Origin: Anaerotignum sp. MSJ-24
GTDB lineage: Bacteria; Bacillota; Clostridia; Lachnospirales; Anaerotignaceae
Length of the DNA: 64,000 bases
Assembly: GCF_018918145.1 (NCBI RefSeq)
Contig: NZ_JAHLPX010000001.1
Span: 124,001 to 188,000, forward strand
Direction of reading: 5' to 3'
Position numbers and translations under genes: made by a program. The notes under the pieces were generated by a model. The model was not told the origin of the DNA. It saw only the letters and a program-made list of their open reading frames with translations, and searched no databases. Positions 1 through 8,216 of the stretch are shown in pieces (positions within the stretch are counted from its first letter, which is position 1; each line of letters starts with the position of its first letter).

Positions 1-88
1 CAAAAGCAGTGTGCATAACGAGCATAATAATTCTGTTTTTAAGCTCCATATTATTAATTTTATAAGGTGTTGCTGTCATTAAACTCAT
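1..88 (-). CDS. Old yellow enzyme family NADH:flavin oxidoreductase, N-terminus only
   Basis: Only the first 29 codons lie in the window; the gene runs off the left edge. The readable start contains KINNMELKNRIIM, the typical opening of FMN-binding old-yellow-enzyme / 2,4-dienoyl-CoA reductase-type proteins, where an LKNR segment begins the TIM barrel. The ATG at 86-88 follows a strong AAGGAGGAG ribosome site at a spacing of about six bases. The family reduces activated C=C bonds using a flavin; some members carry a second FeS/FAD half, which cannot be judged here. It is divergent from the lipoprotein gene at 271 and shares its promoter region. Confidence 0.7.
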   Translation of the reverse strand, partial: MSLMTATPYKINNMELKNRIIMLVMHTAF

Positions 89-117
89 AATAAACTCCTC
101 CTTAAGTTGGTATTAGG

Positions 118-255
118 TACTTATTCGGTACTTGCCTTTACTTATGTTATTAATTTTAGTATAATAAAACAGTAAGTTAATTTCAATGGGCATAATAGCT
201 AAATGTGTATATACACTTTTAGCTACTGCGTGTATGCACAGTGCCCGAATAAGTA
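118..255. promoter_or_regulatory. Divergent intergenic region with two candidate operators
   Basis: A plus-strand promoter is visible as TTTACT (137-142), a 17-base spacer and TATAAT (160-165), pointing at the lipoprotein gene. Downstream of it, 197-224 is a 28-bp palindrome with one mismatched pair, centred on GTGTATATACAC. An 11-bp inverted pair, TACTTATTCGG (118-128) and CCGAATAAGTA (245-255), brackets the region. These are seen directly; that they bind a regulator is inference. Confidence 0.5.
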
Positions 256-270
256 AATGGGGGAAAACAA

Positions 271-1389
271 ATGAAGAAGAAATTTTTATCAATGGCAGCT
301 CTTGTGCTGGCTCTCGTTATGACGGGCTGTTCAACAGGAAATGCAAAAGCAGAAACACCGGCAGAAGACACAAAGGCCGATGCACAAACAGAGGAAACAA
401 CAGACGGTACAGGTGATATAATGCGTGTTTCCTACATTGATGTCGGCCAGGGAGATTCCGAATTTATCGAGCTTCCCGACGGAAAAACGCTCCTTATTGA
501 TGCCGGAACAAACGAAAGCGGCGATGATGTTGTTGAATACATAAAATCACTCGGATATACTTCTATTGATTATGTTGTAGGAACACATCCTCACGAAGAC
601 CATATCGGCGGACTTGATGATGTAATCAATACTTTTGACATCGGTGACATTTATCTTCCGAAGGCATCTGCCGACACAAAAACATTTGAAGATGTTATGG
701 ATGCAATCACAGCAAAGAATTATATCGTTTATACAGCACATTCCGGTGTAACAATAGATAAAGATGAAAGCAAAAACCTTTCAGTTTATATGGTAGCACC
801 CGTTTCCGGAGAGTACGAGGAGCTTAACAATTTCTCTGCCGTAATCAAAATTGTTTACGGTGATACATCATTCCTTTTTACAGGTGATGCGGAAGAGCTT
901 TCCGAAAACGAAATTACAGATGACGTAAGTGCAGATGTTCTTAAGGTTGGACATCACGGAAGTACAACATCAACAAGCCAGGCTTTCCTCGACAAGGTTA
1001 ATCCTTCTATCGCTGTTATAAGCTGCGGTGCCGGAAACAAATACGGTCATCCGAACCAGGAAACACTTGATAAACTCAACGCAAAGAATATTGAGATATT
1101 AAGAACAGATGAGCTTGGAACTATCGTGATTACATCGGACGGAAAAACAATAACAAAAGAAGTTACTACCGAAGGCGACAGCATAGCACCGGCAGGCAAT
1201 ACAGATAATGCTGTTTCCGAAGCACCTGCCGAAAAAACATATGTGCTTAACACAAATTCAAAGAAAATACACTATGCAGACTGCTCTTCCGTTGCAAAAA
1301 TGTCAGAGTCAAACAAGGAATATACAGACGATTTCCAGAAGGCAATAGATGAAGGCTATGAAGCTGCCGGCGACTGCAATCCGCAGTAA
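271..1389 (+). CDS. Secreted metallo-beta-lactamase-fold lipoprotein, ComEC-like, with Ada-type Cys domain
   Basis: The 372-residue protein begins with a lipoprotein signal ending at Cys20 (lipobox MTGC). Residues about 52-290 form an MBL-fold hydrolase of the type found in the ComEC C-terminal domain: the metal motif HPHEDH is at 106-111, with later FTGDAE and GHHGS motifs. The last ~50 residues resemble the zinc-binding Ada N-terminal fold often appended to secreted nucleases, but only two cysteines remain in place of the usual four. Likely anchored on the outer membrane face as a nuclease or phosphoesterase; substrate unknown. The DUF3006 gene follows 23 bases downstream, a common pairing. 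Confidence 0.75.
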   Translation: MKKKFLSMAALVLALVMTGCSTGNAKAETPAEDTKADAQTEETTDGTGDIMRVSYIDVGQGDSEFIELPDGKTLLIDAGTNESGDDVVEYIKSLGYTSIDYVVGTHPHEDHIGGLDDVINTFDIGDIYLPKASADTKTFEDVMDAITAKNYIVYTAHSGVTIDKDESKNLSVYMVAPVSGEYEELNNFSAVIKIVYGDTSFLFTGDAEELSENEITDDVSADVLKVGHHGSTTSTSQAFLDKVNPSIAVISCGAGNKYGHPNQETLDKLNAKNIEILRTDELGTIVITSDGKTITKEVTTEGDSIAPAGNTDNAVSEAPAEKTYVLNTNSKKIHYADCSSVAKMSESNKEYTDDFQKAIDEGYEAAGDCNPQ

Positions 1390-1412
1390 ATAATGAAAGC
1401 TGAGTGATATTA

Positions 1413-1646
1413 ATGCGTATATCAAAAGACACAAAATCAAGTCAGATTATCGTAGACAGAATTGAAGGCGAATATGCCGTTTGCGAAACCGAAGACAAAA
1501 AGATGATTGATCTTCCCCTTTCACTTCTTCCCGAAGGTGTAAAGGAAGGTAATATGTATGAAATCGGTTTTACTCCTCTTAATAAAGAAAAAGAGGCTCG
1601 CAAAAAAATGATTGAAGAAAAAATGAATACAATCTGGGTAGACTAA
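1413..1646 (+). CDS. DUF3006 domain protein
   Basis: A 77-residue protein whose pattern VDRIEGEYAVCE...LPLSLLPEGVKEGN matches DUF3006, a small beta-rich domain typically encoded next to ComEC-like MBL hydrolases, as here. Its function is unknown. I prefer the ATG at 1413; a GTG at 1404 in the same frame would add three residues. It ends just before a strong terminator, so the two genes form one transcript. Confidence 0.75.
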   Translation: MRISKDTKSSQIIVDRIEGEYAVCETEDKKMIDLPLSLLPEGVKEGNMYEIGFTPLNKEKEARKKMIEEKMNTIWVD

Positions 1647-1659
1647 GCACACAAAACAA

Positions 1660-1699
1660 AATCCCTTTCGTTTCAAAAGCTGAAATGGAAGGGATTTTT
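1660..1699 (+). terminator. Rho-independent terminator
   Basis: AATCCCTTTCGTTTCA pairs with the downstream TGAAATGGAAGGGATT and is followed by a short T run. It closes the MBL/DUF3006 transcript. Confidence 0.8.
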
Positions 1700-1703
1700 G
1701 CTG

Positions 1704-1877
1704 TCAGTATATTTGATTTATTTTCATGTATAAAATAAGATACAGATTTCCCTGTTCGTCAAATAATTTCTCGATTTTCTCTATCTCAGCATCAGAAAGA
1801 AAAAGATGTGTTTTTCTGACCGAAGTTTCCCAAACAGATAACAGCTTTGTCAATAATTCGACGGTTTTTTCCCGAAC
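1704..1877 (-). pseudogene. GNAT acetyltransferase N-terminal remnant
   Basis: The minus strand holds a 57-codon open stretch with no proper start; an in-frame TAG lies just upstream at 1878-1880. The translation contains LLTKLLSVWETSVRKTHLFL followed by SDAEIEKIEKLF. This is the typical N-terminal region of a group of GNAT N-acetyltransferases (pattern W..SVR.TH.FLS...I). The acetyl-CoA-binding core is missing and the frame stops after about 15 unrelated residues. I read it as a decayed gene that has lost its start and its catalytic part. Confidence 0.55.
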
Positions 1878-1910
1878 CTAATATATTTTCATGTTAGCGG
1901 TTCTCCGGTT

Positions 1911-2579
1911 TCAATTCTGTTTATATATAATCTTAAATATATCCTGCATTTCAACGTCCATGTCTGCAAGCAATGTTGCACAGGCGGTAAGACGTTTTTT
2001 AAGATCGTCATTTACATTACCGGTGGTTTTATATCTTAACTCATGCTCAAGGCTTGCCCAATAATCCATTGCTATTGTTCTGAGCTGTACTTCTGCTTTT
2101 ATATGCTCGGTTGATTCTGCAAGAAAAATCGGAACAGAAACAATGAGATGAAGACTTCTGTAACCGTTTTCTTTAGGATTTTTAATATAATCCTTAGTTC
2201 TTATCAATGTAATATCGTCCTGGTTTGTGAGCAGGTCCGCAACTTTATATATATCTTCTATATAATTGCAAATCACTCTTATTCCGGCAACATCAAATAT
2301 ATTGTCTCTTATTGATTGTACGGAAACATCGAAGCCTTTTTTATTCAGCTTTTCTACAATGCTTGCCGGTGCCTTAAGACGGCTTTCAATATTATGTATA
2401 GGGTTATAATCAAATTTTATTTTAAATTCATCATCGAGTATTTCCAGCTTAGTACGTATTTCCTTAATAGCCGCACTGTACATCTGATATGTAACGCTGA
2501 AATCCTTAACTTTCTGAAGGTCCTCTGCCTTAATAAAAACATCTGCGGACTGCACAAGCTTGTCTATTTGTAATGCCAA
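1911..2579 (-). CDS. Small alarmone synthetase (RelQ/YjbM-like GTP pyrophosphokinase)
   Basis: A single-domain RelA/SpoT synthetase that would transfer pyrophosphate from ATP to GTP/GDP, making (p)ppGpp in the stringent response. Numbering from the upstream ATG, the signatures are DVAGIRV (111-117), GYRSLH (154-159), EVQLRT (178-183) and EHELRYK (193-199). There is no HD hydrolase, TGS or ACT domain, so it is a stand-alone synthetase. I chose the TTG at 2577-2579 because AAGGAGAGG lies seven bases upstream; an in-frame ATG at 2624 has no ribosome site. It is divergent from the radical-SAM-like gene. Confidence 0.85.
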   Translation of the reverse strand: MALQIDKLVQSADVFIKAEDLQKVKDFSVTYQMYSAAIKEIRTKLEILDDEFKIKFDYNPIHNIESRLKAPASIVEKLNKKGFDVSVQSIRDNIFDVAGIRVICNYIEDIYKVADLLTNQDDITLIRTKDYIKNPKENGYRSLHLIVSVPIFLAESTEHIKAEVQLRTIAMDYWASLEHELRYKTTGNVNDDLKKRLTACATLLADMDVEMQDIFKIIYKQN

Positions 2580-2808
2580 TTCCAATCCTCTCCTTAGTGT
2601 ATTATTATTTATATCATACCCCATAAGTATTAAAAAATAAACATAAAATGATAAAATTTGAATTAATTATACATAATCCATTATATTTTACGTATGCTTT
2701 ATATGAATTTTTCGGAATTCGGACATTAAAATAATATTGTCCATTTAAAAATTGTTTCCTTCAAGGTAATATATAAATGTTATACGATACCGAAAGGGTG
2801 ATATGCAG

Positions 2809-3804
2809 ATGTTTAAAGACAGGATGGCAAGAGCCATGATAGAACCGCTTGTTAATAAGGTCCTGCATGATTTAAAAAATGATCCCGAACGTTCTTTGAG
2901 AAATGTTGTTGATCTTATTCTCAGTTTTCCCAACGGACGTTTCAGTAATAATATGTTCGAAATGCTTCAGAAAATGCTTACAAATGAAAACAGTGCATAT
3001 TATACGCTTATTAATAAAATAGTTTCATATCTCGACATGGAGAATTTAAAGGAATTTTCGATTAATGCCGGATATAATGCATGCACAAGCGGTGCAAAAA
3101 CAATAAGAGATTTAAGTAATAAAAATAACTGCTGCATTCCTTGGATACTTCTCATCGAAACGGATAAGCAGCACAGTAAACAGACTGCAGACATAATAAA
3201 ACAGGCAAAAGAACTTGGAATATATATCTTTTCTATTGTAGACAGAAAATTATGTGATGAAACAATTGAAATTATAAGAGCCAATAAAGATTGTGCATTT
3301 ATTCTTTTCACTGATGCAGCAACAGTTTCCTATAAAACAATTGGTATGTTTGATGATATTAAAAATATATTGATGTCTATAAAGGGAACTAAGAATGAGC
3401 TTTCCGCAGCAGCTGATATTTTGAGAGAAAATCATAAATTCTTCGCTGTATATGTACCTTATGATGATGAAAATTACCGTGATATCTTCACAGAGGAAAC
3501 ACTTAACTATTTCGAAGATTATACCGAAACATTTCTGTTTTGTATGCCTATCAAAAAATGTAGCACAGAAACTTTAGATTATATGAGTTCAAATGCAAAG
3601 AAAGTACGCGATGAACAGAAGCACTCATACGTAATGATGGATGTTTACAACGATACTCTTACAATAGATAAGATGATTTCCGGAAACAATTTTTCGGCAA
3701 TTATTGATGTTGAAGGAAATTTGTATTCCAACAAAGAGGACGGCACAAAATACAACATAAACAATATGTCGCTTTTAGATGTGCTTAAAAAATATCAAAA
3801 ATAA
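2809..3804 (+). CDS. Radical-SAM-like protein lacking the FeS-cluster motif
   Basis: A 331-residue protein that follows, almost throughout, the layout of a clostridial radical SAM family. It has an N-terminal helical region, then CIPWILLIE at about 109-117, a KQAKELGIY helix at about 131-139, and later barrel strands. In the active family the equivalent of CIPWILLIE leads straight into the CxxxCxxC cluster loop and the next strand carries GGEPL. Here that loop is deleted and the GGEPL position reads VDRKL, so the protein cannot bind the cluster. The start at 2809 sits eight bases from AAGGGTG; 2803 is an alternative. The relationship rests on remembered family patterns. Confidence 0.5.
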   Translation: MFKDRMARAMIEPLVNKVLHDLKNDPERSLRNVVDLILSFPNGRFSNNMFEMLQKMLTNENSAYYTLINKIVSYLDMENLKEFSINAGYNACTSGAKTIRDLSNKNNCCIPWILLIETDKQHSKQTADIIKQAKELGIYIFSIVDRKLCDETIEIIRANKDCAFILFTDAATVSYKTIGMFDDIKNILMSIKGTKNELSAAADILRENHKFFAVYVPYDDENYRDIFTEETLNYFEDYTETFLFCMPIKKCSTETLDYMSSNAKKVRDEQKHSYVMMDVYNDTLTIDKMISGNNFSAIIDVEGNLYSNKEDGTKYNINNMSLLDVLKKYQK

Positions 3805-3813
3805 TACAAACAT

Positions 3814-3856
3814 AAAAATGTCGATACAGTACAAAACTATATCGACATTTATTTTT
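3814..3856. terminator. Bidirectional terminator between convergent genes
   Basis: AATGTCGATA (3817-3826) pairs with TATCGACATT (3840-3849), with A/T runs on both sides. It serves the radical-SAM-like gene and the TetR gene converging on it. Confidence 0.75.
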
Positions 3857-3860
3857 TACC

Positions 3861-4418
3861 TTATTCTCTTGCATTTTCGGGAAGAGTATTAACTATTTTT
3901 ACTGCAAGGTCTTCTATACATGATCTCAAAAGAACAACATACTGCTCTGCCGGCATACAGTTTTTATCCTTAAGCCAACGGACAATAGACGCAACAAAGG
4001 CATCTGTATAGAATGTAATATAAAAATCCTGATTTTCCTTATTGGAAAAATAGCCCTTCATATATTCATTAAGAATCGCCACAAGAACATCTTTGAAATA
4101 TTCCAAAAATGAATTCTGACCTTCAATAAGTAATGCCTTTGAATAAAATGCTCTGTTATCATAGAAATAAGTACATATATCAGAAATAAAATCCCATTCA
4201 TCGGAATACATCTTTGACGGTATACGCATTATAAATTCGGAATTGAATATCCAGTTTACTAAATCATATTTATCTCTGAAATGATAATAGAAGCTTTTAC
4301 GGTTCATTTCGCATTTTTCGCAAATATCCCCAACACTAATCTTTGAAAACGGAACAGAAGCCATAAGCTCCTTCATTGCAGAGGCAAGTGCTCTTTTGGT
4401 TATATTAGAATCAGCCAA
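3861..4418 (-). CDS. TetR-family regulator, DhaS-like
   Basis: A 185-residue DNA-binding regulator. The start MADSNITKRALASAMKELM, then ISVGDICEKCEMNRKSFYYH and FRDKYDLVNWIF, is the characteristic N-terminal helix-turn-helix of the DhaS / TetR_C_8 group. I placed the start at the TTG (4416-4418) because AGGAGG lies seven bases upstream; a longer reading to 4529 would add an unlikely hydrophobic extension before the ribosome site. Ligand and targets are unknown; the convergent radical-SAM-like gene is the nearest candidate partner. Confidence 0.8.
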   Translation of the reverse strand: MADSNITKRALASAMKELMASVPFSKISVGDICEKCEMNRKSFYYHFRDKYDLVNWIFNSEFIMRIPSKMYSDEWDFISDICTYFYDNRAFYSKALLIEGQNSFLEYFKDVLVAILNEYMKGYFSNKENQDFYITFYTDAFVASIVRWLKDKNCMPAEQYVVLLRSCIEDLAVKIVNTLPENARE

Positions 4419-4598
4419 TATACCGCCTCCTAAAATAATGTAATGACATAACATCATTATATCATAAATTTTGCTTTTATCCAATGCTTTTATTAATGTT
4501 TTTAACAGCATATAACATAGATAAAGCAAGCTACAACTTTCCCCATTTTATTTTTATATATTTTTGCCAAAATGTCAACCATAAAATTAAATTTTAAT

Positions 4599-4640
4599 TA
4601 AAACCGGGACACAACAGAGTGCATTCTGTCATGTCCCGAC
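4599..4640 (-). terminator. Terminator of sigG
   Basis: CGGGACA (4605-4611) pairs with TGTCCCG (4632-4638), with an inner ACAGA/TCTGT stem. On the minus strand it is followed by a T-rich run just after the sigG stop codon. Confidence 0.8.
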
Positions 4641-4644
4641 AAGT

Positions 4645-5421
4645 TTAAACATATTTTTTCATATGTTTTAATGCAGTTTTTTCCAAACGGCTGACCTGTG
4701 CCTGAGAAATACCTATTTCGTCCGATACCTCCATTTGTGTTTTGCCTTCAAAAAATCTTAGCTGAAGTATTTTTTTCTCACGGTCATTCAGCCTTCTCAT
4801 TGCTTCATTTAACGAAATGTTATCAAGCCACTGATTATCATTTTCCTTATCATCGCTCATCTGATCCATGACATAAAGTGTATCTCCGTCATTATGATAC
4901 ACCGGTTCAAACAATGAAACAGGATCCTGTATTGCTTCAAGTGCTGTTGTTATATCTTCGGCAGGAACCTCCATTATTTTGGAGATTTCCTCTATTGTCG
5001 GTTCCTTGGAATTTGCCTTTGTAAGCTGTTCCTTTATTTGTAATGCGTGATATGCGGTATCTCTGAGCGAACGGCTGACACGTATAAAGTTATTATCACG
5101 CAGATAACGCCGTATCTCGCCTATTATCATAGGCACAAGATATGTTGACGGCAGTACATTCAGAGATATATCAAAATTATCTATACCCTTTATAAGCCCT
5201 ATACAGCCGACCTGGAACAGATCGTCTATGGATTCGCTACGGTTGTCAAACCGCTTTATTATGCTGAGAACGAGCCTTAAATTACCGTTAATAAGTTTTT
5301 GCCTTGCCTCCTTATCACCTGCCTTTGTTTTTTTAAAAAGTTCGGCGGCCTCTTCCCTTGTAAGTACGGTAAGCTTAGATGTGTTTACACCGGTTATTTC
5401 AACCTTTCCGCAGTATCCCAA
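4645..5421 (-). CDS. sigG: RNA polymerase sporulation sigma factor SigG
   Basis: Late forespore sigma factor. The 258-residue product (family about 260) carries NGNLRLVLSII and DDLFQVGCIGL in region 2, PMIIGEIRRYLRDNN and IRVSRSLRD in region 3, DPVSLFEP, and region 4 ending in GKTQMEVSDEIGISQAQVSR. These are near-signature segments of SigG. A TTG at 5419-5421 preceded by GGGAGTGAG gives the usual length; an ATG at 5439 lacks a ribosome site. In many spore-formers sigG follows spoIIGA-sigE; here it stands alone between a TetR gene and a dehydrogenase operon, with its own terminator. Confidence 0.95.
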   Translation of the reverse strand: MGYCGKVEITGVNTSKLTVLTREEAAELFKKTKAGDKEARQKLINGNLRLVLSIIKRFDNRSESIDDLFQVGCIGLIKGIDNFDISLNVLPSTYLVPMIIGEIRRYLRDNNFIRVSRSLRDTAYHALQIKEQLTKANSKEPTIEEISKIMEVPAEDITTALEAIQDPVSLFEPVYHNDGDTLYVMDQMSDDKENDNQWLDNISLNEAMRRLNDREKKILQLRFFEGKTQMEVSDEIGISQAQVSRLEKTALKHMKKYV

Positions 5422-5493
5422 AATGCTCACTCCCGTCATGTATTTTTAATACAAAAAACAGCAGTCAGAGAGTATGTGTTTTTAACACTACAT

Positions 5494-5545
5494 AATAAAA
5501 TACCTTCCGAAGCTGATAGTTTAATTTTGCCCCGGAAGGTATTTT
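5494..5545 (-). terminator. Terminator of the dehydrogenase operon
   Basis: AATACCTTCCG (5499-5509) pairs with CGGAAGGTATT (5533-5543), with T-rich sequence following on the minus strand. It lies between the dehydrogenase stop codon and sigG. Confidence 0.75.
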
Positions 5546-5583
5546 TTATACTGATTATTTATTTTTTGCCTATTGGCATATGA

Positions 5584-6645
5584 TTATCTTTCGTAAGGTG
5601 TTATAACCCATTTAACACAGTTATCAATCTTGTTTTCGAATACATCATAGCCCTTTAAAACATCATTAAGCGGTGCTTTATGCGTTATAAGGCAGCTTGT
5701 GTCGATCTTTCCGCACTGGACAAGCTTCATTATCTGTTCTGCGTAATCGCAGTTTCCGTCTACACCACCTGTTTTGAATGTAAGGTTTTTGCCATACATA
5801 AGCTGAAGAGGTATTTCCTGCGGCTCTGCATAAAGTGCAACAACAACTACTATTGCACTCGGTCTTGCGGCCTTCCATGCAAGCTCGAATGTGCTCTTAA
5901 GTCCGGCAACCTCAAATACTCTGTCGGCACCTCTGCCGTTTGTTTCTCTCATAATAACTTCGAGCGGATCTTCGTTCTTCGAGTTTACGATAATGTCTGC
6001 AAGTCCCTGCTCTTTGGCAAGATTAAGTCTGAAATCGTCTACGTCAACAACGATTACCTTTGCAGGGCTGTAAAGCTTAACGCTCATAAGTGTACATAAG
6101 CCTGTAGGGCCTGCACCGATAACAACAACAGTATCAGCCGGAGTAAGCTCTCCGATAGATGCTGCCCAGTAGCCTGTTGCAAGAATATCGCCGTTGAAAA
6201 GAGCCATTTCGTCTGTTACATCATCGGGAATAAGTGTCATTCCGTTGTCTGCGATGGGTACACGGACATATTCTGCCTGACATCCGTCAATACGGCAACC
6301 AAGCTCCCAACCGCCCTCTACACAGTTATTTACAAAACCGTTACGGCAGAAAAAGCAGGTTCCGCAGAAGGTTTCAACACTTACGGAAACACGGTCGCCC
6401 TTCTTGAATTTTTTAACAGCACTGCCTGTTTCGATTACTTCGCCGACAAACTCATGTCCGAGAACCGTGTTTTCCTTTGCTCTCGGAACTGTACCATGCT
6501 TGATGTGAAGGTCGCTTGAACATATTGTTGAAAGCGTTACCTTAACGATTGCATCTCTTTCGTCCTTTATTACTGGTATAGGTCTGTCCTCAAGCTCAAC
6601 CGTACCATGACCTTTGTATACTACTGCCTTCATTGTTTCTCCCAT
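5584..6645 (-). CDS. Zinc-dependent medium-chain dehydrogenase (sorbitol/threonine/secondary alcohol type)
   Basis: A 353-residue MDR-superfamily NAD(P)-dependent dehydrogenase. ICSSDLHIKHG and GHEFVGEVIETG carry catalytic-zinc ligands, CGTCFFCRNGFVNNC is the four-cysteine structural zinc loop, and VVVIGAGPTGLC is the dinucleotide-binding turn. Overall it resembles clostridial secondary alcohol and threonine dehydrogenases; substrate cannot be fixed from sequence. It is the last gene of the operon that starts with the DUF606 pair, so a sugar or polyol alcohol is plausible. The ATG at 6645 has AGGAG about ten bases upstream; an ATG at 6633 with GGGAG is equally credible. Confidence 0.85.
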   Translation of the reverse strand: MGETMKAVVYKGHGTVELEDRPIPVIKDERDAIVKVTLSTICSSDLHIKHGTVPRAKENTVLGHEFVGEVIETGSAVKKFKKGDRVSVSVETFCGTCFFCRNGFVNNCVEGGWELGCRIDGCQAEYVRVPIADNGMTLIPDDVTDEMALFNGDILATGYWAASIGELTPADTVVVIGAGPTGLCTLMSVKLYSPAKVIVVDVDDFRLNLAKEQGLADIIVNSKNEDPLEVIMRETNGRGADRVFEVAGLKSTFELAWKAARPSAIVVVVALYAEPQEIPLQLMYGKNLTFKTGGVDGNCDYAEQIMKLVQCGKIDTSCLITHKAPLNDVLKGYDVFENKIDNCVKWVITPYER

Positions 6646-6672
6646 TTTTACCAATCTCCTTCTATCCTTATA

Positions 6673-7260
6673 TTATAATTCGGCAGCTTCTTTTTCTGCC
6701 TCTTTAATTGCTTCGTTAATTATCGGTGTAGGATCTTCAACCATGTCTATGCCGTCTGCCGCAATACATTTGAACTTTTCGATTCCGAAAAATCCGCACA
6801 TTGCCTCAATGTATCTTGCACCCATTTCCATAGGATTGTTGTTATAATTTCCACCTCTTGAGGTTATATATACAAGCTTGTCGGCATTGCATACGCCAAA
6901 GCAGCCGTTTTCTGCATTGCAGTCGAATGTTATGCCTTCAACGCAGAGATTTTCAATATATACCTTAAGAAGTGCAGGAAAGCTTAAATCCCAGAATGGT
7001 GCGGCAATAACGATTTTATCGGCATTTTTGAACTGCCATGCGTAGCGGAAACGAGGATGGTCAAATTTTTTGTCGGCAAGAAGTCTTTCTCTCTGCTCAA
7101 AAAATCCGTCCTTAAAATATTCCATAGGCTCGTCCATAAGACAAAGCTCCTCTATATCATACTTGTTTTTATCCAGTTTATCAAGAAAATGCTTTGCAAT
7201 AACGGCCGTTCTTGAATTTTCTCTTCTTACACAGCAATCTACATAAAGAACCTTTTTCAT
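6673..7260 (-). CDS. Flavodoxin-fold NAD(P)H-dependent oxidoreductase (azoreductase-like)
   Basis: A 195-residue protein of the NAD(P)H dehydrogenase (quinone)/FMN azoreductase superfamily. The first strand MKKVLYVDCCVRRENSRTAV is followed by the phosphate-binding turn, IVIAAPFWDLSFPALLKVYI contacts the flavin, and YITSRGGNY is the later conserved loop. It probably reduces quinones, azo or nitro compounds with FMN in the cytoplasm. It lies between the PfkB kinase (14-base gap) and the dehydrogenase (27-base gap) in one operon. Confidence 0.8.
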   Translation of the reverse strand: MKKVLYVDCCVRRENSRTAVIAKHFLDKLDKNKYDIEELCLMDEPMEYFKDGFFEQRERLLADKKFDHPRFRYAWQFKNADKIVIAAPFWDLSFPALLKVYIENLCVEGITFDCNAENGCFGVCNADKLVYITSRGGNYNNNPMEMGARYIEAMCGFFGIEKFKCIAADGIDMVEDPTPIINEAIKEAEKEAAEL

Positions 7261-7274
7261 TAAAAAGACCTCCC

Positions 7275-8195
7275 TTATTTTACGGTAACAGTAAGCTCGC
7301 CGAATATTTTATCTTTAATAATTCTGTCTACATCTGCCTTAAATGGAACAGAGTTTGCGGCACCGTTTTTTCCGATACATATTGCACTGGCTGTTGTGGC
7401 AAGTCTTAAGCTTTCGGCAATGCCTTCGCCGTTTAAAACGCCATAAAGGAAATATCCCATAAATGTATCTCCGGCGGCTGTTGTATCGACAACATCAACC
7501 TTGTAGCAGCCTATTGAATATGTTTTTTCTCCGTCAAAACAGCATGCACCGTTAGAACCGAGAGTAAGCAATATTTTGCATTTAGGATAGCGTTTTTTAA
7601 GAACGTCAAGTATATCCTCGTCCTTTTCACAGCCGGCAATCTGTTTGCCTTCAACCTCGTTTACAACAAGCCATGTGAGCTTTTCAAGCGGATATGAAAG
7701 CACCTTTTCGTTCATAGGCGCGGCATTTAACGCTATCTGAAGACCTTTTTCGTAAGCCTTGTCCATAATATAGCCGACAAGATTTGTTTCGTTCTGAAGA
7801 AGAACAAGACCTTCATTTCCGAAGCTGTCAAGAACGCTGTCGATATATTCCTCTGTGAGCATCTGGTTTGTGCCGCCGTAAAGAAGTATGCAGTTCTGGC
7901 CGTTTTCATCAACCTGTATAATTGCATGTCCGCTGGAAGCATTAACCAGCTTAATCATTGAAGTATCAACGCCGTTATCTTTAAGTGCGTCTACGAGTAT
8001 CTGTCCGTCGTTGCCGAGCATTGCCGCATGGACAACCTCATTGCCGGCCTTTGCCGCAGCTATCGACTGGTTAAGACCTTTGCCGCCGCAGTTTTTGGAA
8101 AAAGCATGTGATGATTTTGTTTCACCGGGAAGAAGAAATTTGTCTACCTTATATACGTTATCAATGTTGAGTGAACCGAAATTTAATATTTTCAT
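7275..8195 (-). CDS. PfkB-family carbohydrate kinase, ribokinase type
   Basis: A 306-residue sugar kinase. NFGSLNIDNVY at the start, GGKGLNQSIAAAKAG as the substrate signature and VVDTTAAGDTFMGYFLYG as the ATP/anion-hole signature (catalytic Asp in AAGD) place it in the ribokinase family. It would phosphorylate ribose or a related sugar with ATP. With the transporter pair upstream and a uridine phosphorylase divergent beyond the promoter, use of ribose or nucleoside-derived sugar is a fair inference. Confidence 0.85.
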   Translation of the reverse strand: MKILNFGSLNIDNVYKVDKFLLPGETKSSHAFSKNCGGKGLNQSIAAAKAGNEVVHAAMLGNDGQILVDALKDNGVDTSMIKLVNASSGHAIIQVDENGQNCILLYGGTNQMLTEEYIDSVLDSFGNEGLVLLQNETNLVGYIMDKAYEKGLQIALNAAPMNEKVLSYPLEKLTWLVVNEVEGKQIAGCEKDEDILDVLKKRYPKCKILLTLGSNGACCFDGEKTYSIGCYKVDVVDTTAAGDTFMGYFLYGVLNGEGIAESLRLATTASAICIGKNGAANSVPFKADVDRIIKDKIFGELTVTVK

Positions 8196-8216
8196 TCATA
8201 TATCCCCTTTAAATGT

